From the NCBI RefSeq assembly GCF_001403635.1, contig NZ_LN879468.1, positions 1,391,001 through 1,455,000 of the forward strand: 64,000 nucleotides of DNA, written 5' to 3'. This document shows positions 38,164-46,560 of this stretch, piece after piece. Source of the stretch: Clostridium massiliamazoniense (lineage in GTDB: Bacteria; Bacillota; Clostridia; Clostridiales; Clostridiaceae). Under the pieces are notes generated by a model, which was given only the letters and a program-made list of their open reading frames with translations, was not told where the DNA came from and made no database searches. The position numbers and the translations under genes are program-made. How positions within the stretch are numbered: the first letter of the stretch is position 1; each line of letters begins with the position of its first letter.

Positions 38164-39168
38164 TTATTCTTCTAATTGATAATACTCTTTGAAATCCTCT
38201 ATAAACTTACTATACAATTCTTGCTCATTTACTATGTTTTGGATCTTCTTATTAAATGTATTTTGAGCCCAAGTTACCTCATTATAATAATATCTGTTAG
38301 CCAACCTCCAATATCTTTGTGGGAAAATTAAAAATGCTAAAAGAACTCTATACTCTTTTTTTTCTAATGGCTCAACAGTATTGTAGGCATCTATTATTCT
38401 TTTTGCATATTCTATGTTCCAATCAACTTTCTTTAATGCTTTTATCATAAAATTAGCTAAATCATAAACTCTTATTTCTCTTTTGCAATAATCAAAATCC
38501 AATATTTGAAGGTTATTTTCCTTATCTACAATAATATTATGATAGGTATAATCATGGTGGCAAAAGTTCTTTTCTAATTCACTTTTTTCACATAATGCAT
38601 TGTATTCTGAACTCTTAAGAACATTTAAAGCTCTAACAGCTAAGTTTTTATAAAACTCTACATTCTTGATATAAACTAAATCAAAATTTTGTTTCATATT
38701 TTTCTTTCTAGCCATATCTCTCATTTTAGTTAATGCTTTTATTCTTTTTTCCATCAAATGCGGCCATCTACCTAAATCACTTTTTAATTTAGAATTTTCA
38801 GGTGGATCATATCCCTTACTTGCATAATGCATAGCTGCTAAATTTTTAGCTGCTAATTCAATATCATCTCCATTATGAAAGTCACATTCTCTACCTTCTA
38901 TCCATTGTGATAATGTGTATAAGTCTTCATTTACTAATGCGTAAGGTTCTCCTTCCGTATTTAAATAATATCTGTCTACATTTTTAAAACCATTAGCTAT
39001 TAAATGTTCCTTTGCTCCGTAAACAAATAATAATTTTTGCGGACCATAATTTATTCTTTTCAAACATCTTTCACCTTTATTTGTCTTTAAATAATATATA
39101 CCTTTATTCGGTTTTATTGTTTCAATTTTAATGTCGAATTGTCTTTCGATTTCAAATTCCCTCATCAT
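38164..39168 (-). CDS. CotS-family spore coat kinase-like protein (paralog 1)
   Basis: A 334-residue protein of the CotS/YtaA/YutH family, which has an aminoglycoside-phosphotransferase fold and is incorporated in spore coats. An N-lobe with GIYYLKTNKGERCLKRI is followed by a C-lobe with the catalytic loop FCHHDYTYHNIIVD near residues 201-214 (His-Asp and Asn present) and the metal motif LDFDYC near 222-227, where DFD replaces the usual DFG or DxD. AGGGGGGGTGA precedes the ATG. It is divergent from a glycosyltransferase gene 105 bases away, so the two may share a sporulation-controlled region. Confidence 0.9.
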   Translation of the reverse strand: MMREFEIERQFDIKIETIKPNKGIYYLKTNKGERCLKRINYGPQKLLFVYGAKEHLIANGFKNVDRYYLNTEGEPYALVNEDLYTLSQWIEGRECDFHNGDDIELAAKNLAAMHYASKGYDPPENSKLKSDLGRWPHLMEKRIKALTKMRDMARKKNMKQNFDLVYIKNVEFYKNLAVRALNVLKSSEYNALCEKSELEKNFCHHDYTYHNIIVDKENNLQILDFDYCKREIRVYDLANFMIKALKKVDWNIEYAKRIIDAYNTVEPLEKKEYRVLLAFLIFPQRYWRLANRYYYNEVTWAQNTFNKKIQNIVNEQELYSKFIEDFKEYYQLEE

Positions 39169-39273
39169 AATTACTCACCCCCCTATATTTATATGTATAA
39201 TAGTTTTTATTTATTAACAAATACAAACTATTTACAATATAATAATATATAGCCATATTGAAAGGGTATTCCT

Positions 39274-40395
39274 ATGAAAATAACAATAGATGGTCGTGCT
39301 GCTAATTGGTATAGAGGAACTGGAATTGGAACTTACACTTATCAACTAATCAATAGCATAAATCAAATAGATTTCTATAATAAATATAATATTTATATAT
39401 CAAAAAATTCAAAATTAGATTTAAAGCTTAAAAAAAATTTCAATGTTTTATATTCTGACCAAAATGTAATAAATAATTTTTGGAAGGATGTTTCAATGCC
39501 TACTAAAATAAAGGAAGATTCTACAGATATCTACCATATCCCTCAAAATGGAATTGGTACAAATCTTTCTGTTAACACAAAAAAGGTAATAACACTTCAC
39601 GACATAATCCCTTTAAAACTACCTCAAACTGTAAGTGATAATTACCTTAAAATTTTTGATAACCAAATATCTAATATTTTAAATAACATAGATGGAATAA
39701 TAACTGTATCTAATTATTCTAAGTTAGATATATGTAAAAATTTAAACTTTCCTGAGGAAAGAGTTTTTGTTACTCACTTAGCTGCTGAAGAACAATATGT
39801 TCCTTTAGATAAAACCTACTGCAAAGAGTTTATTAAAACTAATTATAATATTGTAGATGATTATATTTTATACGTTGGCGGTTTTAGTCCTAGAAAAAAT
39901 ATCTTAGGTCTTATAGAAGCATTTAATTTATCAAAAAATAAAATAAATAAAAACTTAAAGCTAATAATATTAGGAACTAAAGGCAAGTCTTTTGAAATCT
40001 ACAAAAAACGTACTGAAGAATTAAAAATAGAAAATGATGTTATTTTCCCTGGTTTTATAAAAACAGAACATATGCCTATATTTTATAGCTCTGCCCTTAT
40101 GCTTGTGTATCCGTCTTTTTATGAAGGTTTTGGCTTACCACCAATTGAAGCAATGGCATCTGGAACTCCTGTAATAGCTTCAAATTTAACCTCTATTCCA
40201 GAGGTAGTTAGTGATGCGGCTATACTTATTAATCCTCATAATCAAGATGATATTTCTGAAGCAATAGAAAAAGTTGCTCTTTGCCCAGAACTTAGAAAAG
40301 ATTTAATTAGAAAAGGGTTAAGCCAATGTGCATTATTTAATTGGAAACAAACAGCTTTTGATACTATAAATGTTTATAAAAAACTTACTTTATAA
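39274..40395 (+). CDS. Family 4 glycosyltransferase (spore locus copy 1)
   Basis: A 373-residue GT-B glycosyltransferase of the GT4/GT1 type. The N-terminal domain starts [23 protein letters not shown] with the acceptor-side glycine-rich loop. The C-terminal donor domain has [11 protein letters not shown] near residue 205 and the E-x7-E motif in [12 protein letters not shown] near 287-298. It resembles the gene at 43562 in motif order and length (373 against 377), and both are divergent from a cotS-like gene. In Bacillus, CotSA is a similar coat-associated glycosyltransferase, so coat sugar transfer is likely. The sugar and acceptor are unknown. Confidence 0.9.
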   Translation: MKITIDGRAANWYRGTGIGTYTYQLINSINQIDFYNKYNIYISKNSKLDLKLKKNFNVLYSDQNVINNFWKDVSMPTKIKEDSTDIYHIPQNGIGTNLSVNTKKVITLHDIIPLKLPQTVSDNYLKIFDNQISNILNNIDGIITVSNYSKLDICKNLNFPEERVFVTHLAAEEQYVPLDKTYCKEFIKTNYNIVDDYILYVGGFSPRKNILGLIEAFNLSKNKINKNLKLIILGTKGKSFEIYKKRTEELKIENDVIFPGFIKTEHMPIFYSSALMLVYPSFYEGFGLPPIEAMASGTPVIASNLTSIPEVVSDAAILINPHNQDDISEAIEKVALCPELRKDLIRKGLSQCALFNWKQTAFDTINVYKKLTL

Positions 40396-40611
40396 ATTTT
40401 GACTAAGTTCATGTAGAGTTAAAGCTTTATCTGAATTTAGTCAACCTTATTTTAAAAAAATGTCTATGAAACCAATATCTTAATTTATATTATTTTACAA
40501 ATATATTTTTTTATCTACCTAGATAACTATATAGGTACAAAATGCTGTGACCATTGAACTAATAAGCTATCATAAATGATGAACCTATATCTCTAGATAA
40601 AAATCAGAGAG
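40396..40611 (-). repeat. Dispersed intergenic element, copy 6 (both modules)
   Basis: The hairpin module lies at 40407-40436 (same 30-base length as other copies). The second module at 40511-40611 has TATATAGGTACAAAATGCTG, then TGACCATTGAACTA on the left and GAACCTATAT, then CTAGATAAAAA on the right. These arms can pair. It lies between a glycosyltransferase stop and the terminator of the 40679 gene. Confidence 0.6.
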
Positions 40612-40638
40612 GATGTATCTTTAATTTGATACATCCTC
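40609..40638 (-). terminator. Terminator of the cotS-like cluster
   Basis: GAGGATGTATC and GATACATCCTC form an 11-bp stem with an eight-base loop, identical in stem to 4579 and 27088. The minus strand continues with a short T-poor run into the repeat element. Confidence 0.75.
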
Positions 40639-40678
40639 TCCTTTTATTTTTAATTAAAAATATTTCTATTTTAAAATA

Positions 40679-41701
40679 TCAACTCATGATTTTTTTTAAA
40701 AGAATTTCATTTTCTTTTGCATAGGCTATTTTTTCTTTGAATTTATTTAAATAACTTTCATAGGACCAATCCTTTTTACTTCCATAATAATTATTAACAA
40801 TATTAGTGAAATCCCTTGGGTAAGTTAATAAAATTTTTAGTATCTCTTCTTCTTCATTTGAAAACTCAATATTTTTTTTATAAATTCCCACTATATCTAT
40901 ATAAGAATCATAATCAAATCCATTCCTTTTTAGTACCTTACTCAAAAAACTATATAAATCTAAAACCTTTAAGTTTACATCACAGAAATCAAAATCTATA
41001 AAATAAACTTCTTCTTCATTTATTAGTATATTATGATAAGCTAAATCATTATGGCATAATGAAATTGCCTCTTCTCTATCACATAATTCCTTATAATTAC
41101 TATTTTTCAAAAGTTCTATTGCTCTATTTATTCTTTCTATATAATAATCAAAGTTTTCTAAAAAAATATTATCGAATTCATTTTTTATATTCCTTTTTTC
41201 TACTATTGACTTATAATAATAAATATTTTCTTTTTCTCCTATAAAATCCTTTTCTAAGTTTCCTAAACTACTATTTTTCCTTTCCATTGTAGATAACTCA
41301 GAACTAATTCCTCTACTGCTCTTATGAAGCAATGCTAATGCCTTTGTTACCTTAGATATATCTCGTGGATTATATATATTGCACTCAATTCCCTCAATTA
41401 AATCTAATATAATATATCTATTATTTTTCCAATCAACAAAATAATTTCCATCCTCAAATTTATGATATGAAATTATATTCTTATAGGATTTACTTACATA
41501 GTTTAACATCTTAACTATGTAATTTATTTTTTCCTTATTATAATTTATCATTTTAAGTATTTTCTTGCCCTCTTCTGTATCTAGCACATATATATTTCTT
41601 GTTGGCCATAAATCCTTTATGTTTAAATTTAAATTTTCAAAAAACTCCACATTTAAGTCGTATTTACATAGGTATTTAGCATCTTTATACTTTATTTTCA
41701 T
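40679..41701 (-). CDS. CotS-family kinase-like protein (paralog 4)
   Basis: A 340-residue CotS-family protein. The N-lobe has NIYVLDTEEGKKILKMINY, the catalytic loop is LCHNDLAYHNILIN near residues 210-223 and the metal motif is YFIDFDFCD near 227-235. Catalytic His, Asp and Asn are present. GGGAGG lies eight bases before the ATG. It is last of three consecutive cotS-like genes (43499 to 40679), which probably form one transcript ending at the hairpin downstream. Extremely rich in Lys, Ile and Asn, more so than paralog 1. Confidence 0.85.
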   Translation of the reverse strand: MKIKYKDAKYLCKYDLNVEFFENLNLNIKDLWPTRNIYVLDTEEGKKILKMINYNKEKINYIVKMLNYVSKSYKNIISYHKFEDGNYFVDWKNNRYIILDLIEGIECNIYNPRDISKVTKALALLHKSSRGISSELSTMERKNSSLGNLEKDFIGEKENIYYYKSIVEKRNIKNEFDNIFLENFDYYIERINRAIELLKNSNYKELCDREEAISLCHNDLAYHNILINEEEVYFIDFDFCDVNLKVLDLYSFLSKVLKRNGFDYDSYIDIVGIYKKNIEFSNEEEEILKILLTYPRDFTNIVNNYYGSKKDWSYESYLNKFKEKIAYAKENEILLKKIMS

Positions 41702-41720
41702 GAGCCATCCTCCCTATACT

Positions 41721-42428
41721 TTAAATTACTCCTATATAATCTATTTTTGTAGTATTCTTTAAATTATCTAACAATGTACTTTCTTCTTTTAAATCATATA
41801 TATAATTATTTGATATATACTTCATAGATTCCTTAGGATAACTTACTATTCCATATATATAATTAAAACTATCTTCACTTAATCCTTCACCTTCTAAAAA
41901 CAAGGAAATTATTCTTTCTATATTTATATATTTTTTCTTTCTTTTTTCTTTTAATATATACTTAATACAATCATTTTCTACCATATTAAATTCTATTTTA
42001 TTAATATCATATATATATAATTTATTATCTCTAAAATATATATTTTTCACAGAACAATTTCCAAGTATTATTTCTTTCCTCTTAGTTGCTCTTTCCATTA
42101 AAGAAATATAATTAGAGCCTTTTAATATTTCTATACTTTTCTTAGCCTTATCTAATATTTCATCAAAGAAATCATTTTTTATATTTAATTCCTCTCTTAA
42201 TAATAAACCTCTCTTAAACCATATATTATAATTCATTACATCCTTTCCTGAATTATTTTTTATAGCTAAATCAAAGTAATTATCGCTCTCCATTACTCTC
42301 CTATGAAATTTTATTAAATTTTCAACATGTTTCTCAGCTGGATTATGGAAATTTCCATTTTTGCCTTTCTCTATAACTTCAATTCCATTAATATTTAAAA
42401 ACTCCTTTAGTATATCCTTATTTTCCAT
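41721..42428 (-). CDS. Truncated, catalytically degenerate CotS-like protein
   Basis: A 235-residue protein that aligns only with the C-lobe of its neighbours. The N-lobe is absent. The segment matching the catalytic loop reads IILGNCSVKNIYF, so the His-Asp pair is replaced by Gly-Asn, and the metal motif reads YIYDINKIEF instead of LDFDYC. The C-terminal GIVSYPKESMKYISNNY keeps the family pattern. The frame is intact, so it may be a pseudokinase or coat structural protein rather than junk. Its ATG is six bases after the stop of the upstream gene, with AAAGGGG inside that gene, so translation is probably coupled. Confidence 0.75.
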   Translation of the reverse strand: MENKDILKEFLNINGIEVIEKGKNGNFHNPAEKHVENLIKFHRRVMESDNYFDLAIKNNSGKDVMNYNIWFKRGLLLREELNIKNDFFDEILDKAKKSIEILKGSNYISLMERATKRKEIILGNCSVKNIYFRDNKLYIYDINKIEFNMVENDCIKYILKEKRKKKYINIERIISLFLEGEGLSEDSFNYIYGIVSYPKESMKYISNNYIYDLKEESTLLDNLKNTTKIDYIGVI

Positions 42429-42434
42429 AAACCA

Positions 42435-43499
42435 TTATTGACCCCTTTCGTACATTTTTTTTATAAATACCTCTCTTTTCTCTCTATCTTTAATATAATC
42501 TGTTATTTTTTTCATAAATCTTTCTTCTGACCATGGTTGTCTTTCCCAGTAGTATTGTAGTCCTACTTGCCAATAATCCTGTGGAAATTCCATAAATCCA
42601 AGCATAATTCTTTTTTTATCTAATTTTATATCATCTGAGTAACTATTTATTATAAAATTAAATTTCTCTTCACTCCAGTTACCATCTTTCATAGCTCTTA
42701 TAGCTAAGCTACTTAGATCATGAAGTGGACTATCTAATATACAGTAATCGAAATCTATAATATGATAGTTTTCCTTATTATCTATTAAAACATTATGATG
42801 TGCATAATCATGATGACATACAGATAATTTCATCATATCTTCTTCCATTATTCTCATATAATTTGAGTTTTTAAGCTTTTCTATTGCTCTTTTCCCTCTC
42901 TCAATTTCATCATTCATTACTTCAAGATATAATATATCAAAATCACTCTTATAAAATTTTTGATGTATTCTTTTTTTAAAATCTAATATTTCTTCAATTC
43001 TAGTTTCATAAGTTTCTATCCACTTAAACCACCCAATTCTAGGATTCATATTATTATCTATTGTAAATCCCTCACTACACTTATGTAGTTCATTAAGTTT
43101 TTTTGCTGCTCCCTTAAGTTCAATATCTATTTTATAATCACTATTTCTAGACCTTATCCAAGGTATTAAGTATCCATAGGCATCTCCAACCTTAATATAA
43201 TTCTTATTATCCCTTGTACGCTCTATTTCAGGTGTACTATCAAAACCATTTTTTCTTAAATGTTCTATAACAGAAACAATAAAATAAAAATGCTTGAATT
43301 CATAATTTATAATCTTCAAGCAATAATTACCCGTAGAGGCTGTAATCTTATAAATATTTTTTCTTTTCTCTATATTCAAAGGTCTTATATGGTAATTTTC
43401 CTCTATTAATTTGCTTACTTCTTCACAATTCACAAGATGACCCCCAACATATAAATTTATTCTATTATATGTGTTTAATTTCTTTCTTGTTACATTCAC
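42435..43499 (-). CDS. CotS-family spore coat kinase-like protein (paralog 2)
   Basis: A 354-residue CotS-family protein with N-lobe NIYKITASTGNYCLKIINYE, catalytic loop VCHHDYAHHNVLID near residues 230-243 and metal motif HIIDFDYCI near 249-257. The C-terminal FPQDYWQVGLQYYWERQPWSEERFMKKI closely parallels paralog 1. The start is GTG at 43499 after AGGTGA. It is divergent from the second glycosyltransferase, 62 bases away, mirroring the 38164/39274 pair. Its N-terminus is about 25 residues longer than paralog 1, so a later start is possible. Confidence 0.88.
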   Translation of the reverse strand: MNVTRKKLNTYNRINLYVGGHLVNCEEVSKLIEENYHIRPLNIEKRKNIYKITASTGNYCLKIINYEFKHFYFIVSVIEHLRKNGFDSTPEIERTRDNKNYIKVGDAYGYLIPWIRSRNSDYKIDIELKGAAKKLNELHKCSEGFTIDNNMNPRIGWFKWIETYETRIEEILDFKKRIHQKFYKSDFDILYLEVMNDEIERGKRAIEKLKNSNYMRIMEEDMMKLSVCHHDYAHHNVLIDNKENYHIIDFDYCILDSPLHDLSSLAIRAMKDGNWSEEKFNFIINSYSDDIKLDKKRIMLGFMEFPQDYWQVGLQYYWERQPWSEERFMKKITDYIKDREKREVFIKKMYERGQ

Positions 43500-43561
43500 A
43501 TTTACTCACCTAAATTAATATTATTAGTAGTATAAAGTAAATTGGGGAGTGAACAATTTAT

Positions 43562-44695
43562 ATGAAAATACTTATTGATTCTAGAGGTGCTAACTGGTAT
43601 AGAGGAACTGGCATTGGCACATATACCTATAATTTATTAAAACATTTAATTACAATAAAAAATAATAATTTATATACACTATTATGGTCTGGAGAAAATT
43701 TTAAAGAGTTTAAAAGTAATAATTGTAATATTATAATGGCTTCAAAAAAACATAGAAAATTCTTTGAAGAATTTTATGTTCCTAACTATATAGAAAATCA
43801 TTCTATAAATTTATATCACATCCCTCAAAACGGAATAGGCCTAAGTACAAAGAAAAATTCCTTGAATATAGTTACTATTCATGACTTAATTCCCTATGTT
43901 CTACCAGAAACAACTGGCCGTAGATACTTAAAAAATTTTTTATATGAAATGCCACAAATAATAGAAAACACTGACGGAATATTAACAGTTTCAGATTATT
44001 CAAAAAAAGATATACTAAAATTCTTTCCAAGCTTCCCTGAAGAAAGAATCTTTGTTACACCTTTAGCTGCTAACTCAACCTTTAAAGTTCTAGATAAAGA
44101 AAAATCCCTAAATGACGTTCAAAAAAAATATAACTTCACTGGTGACTATATAATGTATTTAGGTGGTTTTAGCACTAGAAAAAATGTTCTTTCTCTAATA
44201 AAAAGTTTTAATGAAATAGTAAAATCTTTAAAAACTCCTACAAAATTATTAATAGTGGGTTCTCTTAAAGATGAAGGCTTAAAATTAAAAGAATTTTCAA
44301 ATACATTAAAAGAAAAAGAAAATATTATTTTCACTGGATTTGTTGAAGAAGATTATCTTCCAACTATGTATAATGGATGTAAACTTTTCGTTTATCCATC
44401 TATTTATGAAGGCTTTGGACTACCTCCATTAGAAGCTATGAATTGTGGAACACCTGTCCTTGCATCTAACATAACCTCAATTCCAGAAGTAGTTTTAGAT
44501 AAAGAAATGTTATTTGATATAAATAAAGAAAACGACTTAAAAGAAAAGTTACTTAACTTACTAAATAATGATGACCTATTAAGCAAATGCTCCCAAAGTG
44601 CCTTAAATATAAGTTCAAAATTTACTTGGGATAACACTGCTCTACTAACAGAAATGGCATATTCCTCATTACTTTCCTTAGGTAAAAGAAATTAA
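43562..44695 (+). CDS. Family 4 glycosyltransferase (spore locus copy 2)
   Basis: A 377-residue paralog of the 39274 enzyme, sharing the start [21 protein letters not shown], the YHIPQNGIG segment, YLGGFSTRKNV and the E-x7-E motif [15 protein letters not shown]. It probably transfers a sugar in coat or exosporium glycosylation. GGGGAG lies about 12 bases before the ATG, a little far. The two copies are diverged enough to have different substrates. Confidence 0.9.
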   Translation: MKILIDSRGANWYRGTGIGTYTYNLLKHLITIKNNNLYTLLWSGENFKEFKSNNCNIIMASKKHRKFFEEFYVPNYIENHSINLYHIPQNGIGLSTKKNSLNIVTIHDLIPYVLPETTGRRYLKNFLYEMPQIIENTDGILTVSDYSKKDILKFFPSFPEERIFVTPLAANSTFKVLDKEKSLNDVQKKYNFTGDYIMYLGGFSTRKNVLSLIKSFNEIVKSLKTPTKLLIVGSLKDEGLKLKEFSNTLKEKENIIFTGFVEEDYLPTMYNGCKLFVYPSIYEGFGLPPLEAMNCGTPVLASNITSIPEVVLDKEMLFDINKENDLKEKLLNLLNNDDLLSKCSQSALNISSKFTWDNTALLTEMAYSSLLSLGKRN

Positions 44696-44737
44696 AAATA
44701 TAAAATATCAAATCAAGCTCTAAACTTATATTACCTT

Positions 44738-45092
44738 TATAAACTAAGACTTAATTCAGTTGCAGTTTTAACTATAGCTGAATTTTTAATGCTCTTTCTC
44801 TAAAGGTCTATGTCTGTTATCTTAGGATTATAGACAATTGGAGTATTACTGATATTAATCATCAGAAAAATATATTCTTTATCTGCCGAGATAGTTATAT
44901 AGGTACGAAATGCTGTGACCATTGAACTAGTAATTAGAAGCTCTTCATTTTTGAACAATAGTTGCGAAATAAATTTCTACTGTTTGAGCAAAGCGAGTTT
45001 AGAAATTTTAGCAACTATTGTAGAAGAAATGTTAGAGCTTCTTTACGTAGGTGAGCGGTCGAACCTATATAGCTAGCTAAAAGGCAGTGTGA
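44738..45092 (-). repeat. Dispersed intergenic element, copy 7 (both modules, with insertion)
   Basis: The hairpin module lies at 44754-44783 (loop TAAA on the minus strand, arms ATTCAG/CTGAAT). The second module has CTGCC (44883-44887) pairing with GGCAG (45083-45087) and TATATAGGT (44896-44904) pairing with ACCTATATA (45063-45071). Its loop is interrupted by the long palindrome at 44936-45042. Copy 6 has the uninterrupted form. Confidence 0.65.
44936..45042. repeat. 107-bp three-tier palindrome nested in element copy 7
   Basis: AGAAGCTCT (44936-44944) pairs with AGAGCTTCT (45034-45042), ACAATAGTTGC (44955-44965) with GCAACTATTGT (45011-45021), and AAATTTCT (44971-44978) with AGAAATTT (45001-45008). 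The loop holds GAGCAAAGCGAG. It has the look of a small non-coding mobile palindrome. No ORF is present. Confidence 0.7.
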
Positions 45093-45110
45093 ATATATTT
45101 CCATTATAAA

Positions 45111-45142
45111 ATGAGATGCACCTAAAAGTTGATGCATCTCAT
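45111..45142 (-). terminator. Terminator of the GH4 operon
   Basis: GAGATGCA and TGCATCTC form an 8-bp stem with a twelve-base loop, followed on the minus strand by ATTTTAT. Confidence 0.8.
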
Positions 45143-45150
45143 TTATTTTG

Positions 45151-46488
45151 CTATTTACCTTCAAAGTATGACTTAAATTGAGGTAAATATTCTTTGTGAG
45201 CTTCTAGTAATTCATCTAGAATTATTTTAGCCATTCTATCAGAAGGAGTTAATGGATTTCCTGTTAATGCTAGTAATGCCTTTCCATAGTTTCCTTCAAC
45301 TGCTGCTTCTATAACAAGCTTTTCAAAGGTTTTTATTTCTTGAACTAATCCATTAACAGCTGTAGGTAATTTGCCAACATTTAGTGGCTTTGGTCCATCT
45401 TTAGTTATGACACATGAAACTTCAACCGCACTATCATAGTCTATTCCATCTATAGTTCCCCTATTCATAGTATCTACAGGTTGAATATCTCTTATATCAT
45501 TATAAATTGAATTTATAAGTCTACATGCTGCATCACTATAATAAGCTCCACCTCTTTTTTCAAGTTGAGGTGGTTTTATATCTAAATTTGGATCTTTATA
45601 TAACTCAAAAAGTTCTGCCTCTACTTCTTTAACAAATTCCCCTCTTGCTTTTCCTTCTGAGAAAGCATTTAGTTCATCTTCTAACATATCAGCAGTTTGA
45701 TAATAATATCTATGATATGGACAAGGCATTACACCAAGAGCTCTTATGAAATCTGCATTCCACTCTAAGTCCTTTATATTATTTACTGAACTTCCAAAGT
45801 TCCCTTGAGCTATGCTCTCTATAACATCATCTAAAACACTTTTTCCATCAACATATGCATCTAATCCATAAACCATATGGTTAAGTCCAGCAAAATCCAC
45901 TCTAACTCTACTATGATCAACATTCATAATTGAAGCTACTGCTTTTTCCATGCTTATTGGAACATTACATAATCCAATAACTCTGTTGTTTTTTCTTACG
46001 CCATATTTTATAACAGCTTCTGTTACCATTCCTGCTGGATTAGTAAAGTTTATAAGCCAAGCATTTGGACATAATTCAGCCATATCCTTCTCTATATCCA
46101 ATATTACAGGAATTGTTCTAAGTGCTTTAAGCATCCCTCCAGCACCGTTAGTTTCTTGTCCTATAACTCCATGTCTTAAAGGTATACTTTCATCTTTTAT
46201 TCTAGCATCTAAAAGTCCAACTCTTAGCTGGGTAGTTACGAAATCAGCATCTTTTAAAGCTTCTCTTCTATCTAGAGTTAAATTTATTTTCATAGGTACT
46301 CCTGCTTTTTCAACCATTCTTTTAGCAAGGTTACCTACTATTTCTAATTTCTCTTTTCCATCTTCTATATCTACAAGCCAAAGCTCTCTAACAGGTAAAT
46401 TTTCATATCTCTTTATGAAACCTTCAACTAATTCTGGGGTATAACTTGAACCACCACCAATAGTTACTATTTTTATGCCTTTTTTCAT
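45151..46488 (-). CDS. celF: 6-phospho-beta-glucosidase (GH4)
   Basis: A 445-residue family 4 glycosidase, which hydrolyses 6-phospho-beta-glucosides by an NAD- and metal-dependent oxidation-elimination mechanism. The NAD fold begins IVTIGGGSSYTPELVEGF. The metal-binding Cys lies in GLCNVPISMEK near residue 173 and the His in FAGLNHMVYG near 200-209. It is last in an operon after PTS IIB, PTS IIA, a sugar kinase and mupG. The ATG gives the conserved N-terminus, but its ribosome site GGGAGGTG is 65 bases upstream, just after the mupG stop, across a long hairpin. Confidence 0.93.
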   Translation of the reverse strand: MKKGIKIVTIGGGSSYTPELVEGFIKRYENLPVRELWLVDIEDGKEKLEIVGNLAKRMVEKAGVPMKINLTLDRREALKDADFVTTQLRVGLLDARIKDESIPLRHGVIGQETNGAGGMLKALRTIPVILDIEKDMAELCPNAWLINFTNPAGMVTEAVIKYGVRKNNRVIGLCNVPISMEKAVASIMNVDHSRVRVDFAGLNHMVYGLDAYVDGKSVLDDVIESIAQGNFGSSVNNIKDLEWNADFIRALGVMPCPYHRYYYQTADMLEDELNAFSEGKARGEFVKEVEAELFELYKDPNLDIKPPQLEKRGGAYYSDAACRLINSIYNDIRDIQPVDTMNRGTIDGIDYDSAVEVSCVITKDGPKPLNVGKLPTAVNGLVQEIKTFEKLVIEAAVEGNYGKALLALTGNPLTPSDRMAKIILDELLEAHKEYLPQFKSYFEGK

Positions 46489-46558
46489 CTTGTCTATTGC
46501 TAATACTATCTAATATTTACTTAAACTATTATATAGCTATTGCAATAGTTCACCTCCC
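46486..46558 (-). promoter_or_regulatory. GH4 leader: ribosome site separated from start by a 55-base hairpin
   Basis: On the minus strand GGGAGGTG (46558-46551) is followed by AA, then an inverted repeat (46548-46494) whose outer arms are CTATTGC/GCAATAG and whose inner arms pair as AATA/TATT, CTAT/ATAG and TAATA/TATTA, about 20 bp in all. ACAAG and the ATG follow. If the hairpin folds, the GGAGG core lies nine bases from the ATG. No other ribosome site precedes the ATG. Confidence 0.7.
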
Positions 46559-46560
46559 TT

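Noticed and set aside
45950-46444. 164-codon plus-strand ORF opposite celF
   Set aside because: Shadow of the GH4 gene, with no ribosome site.
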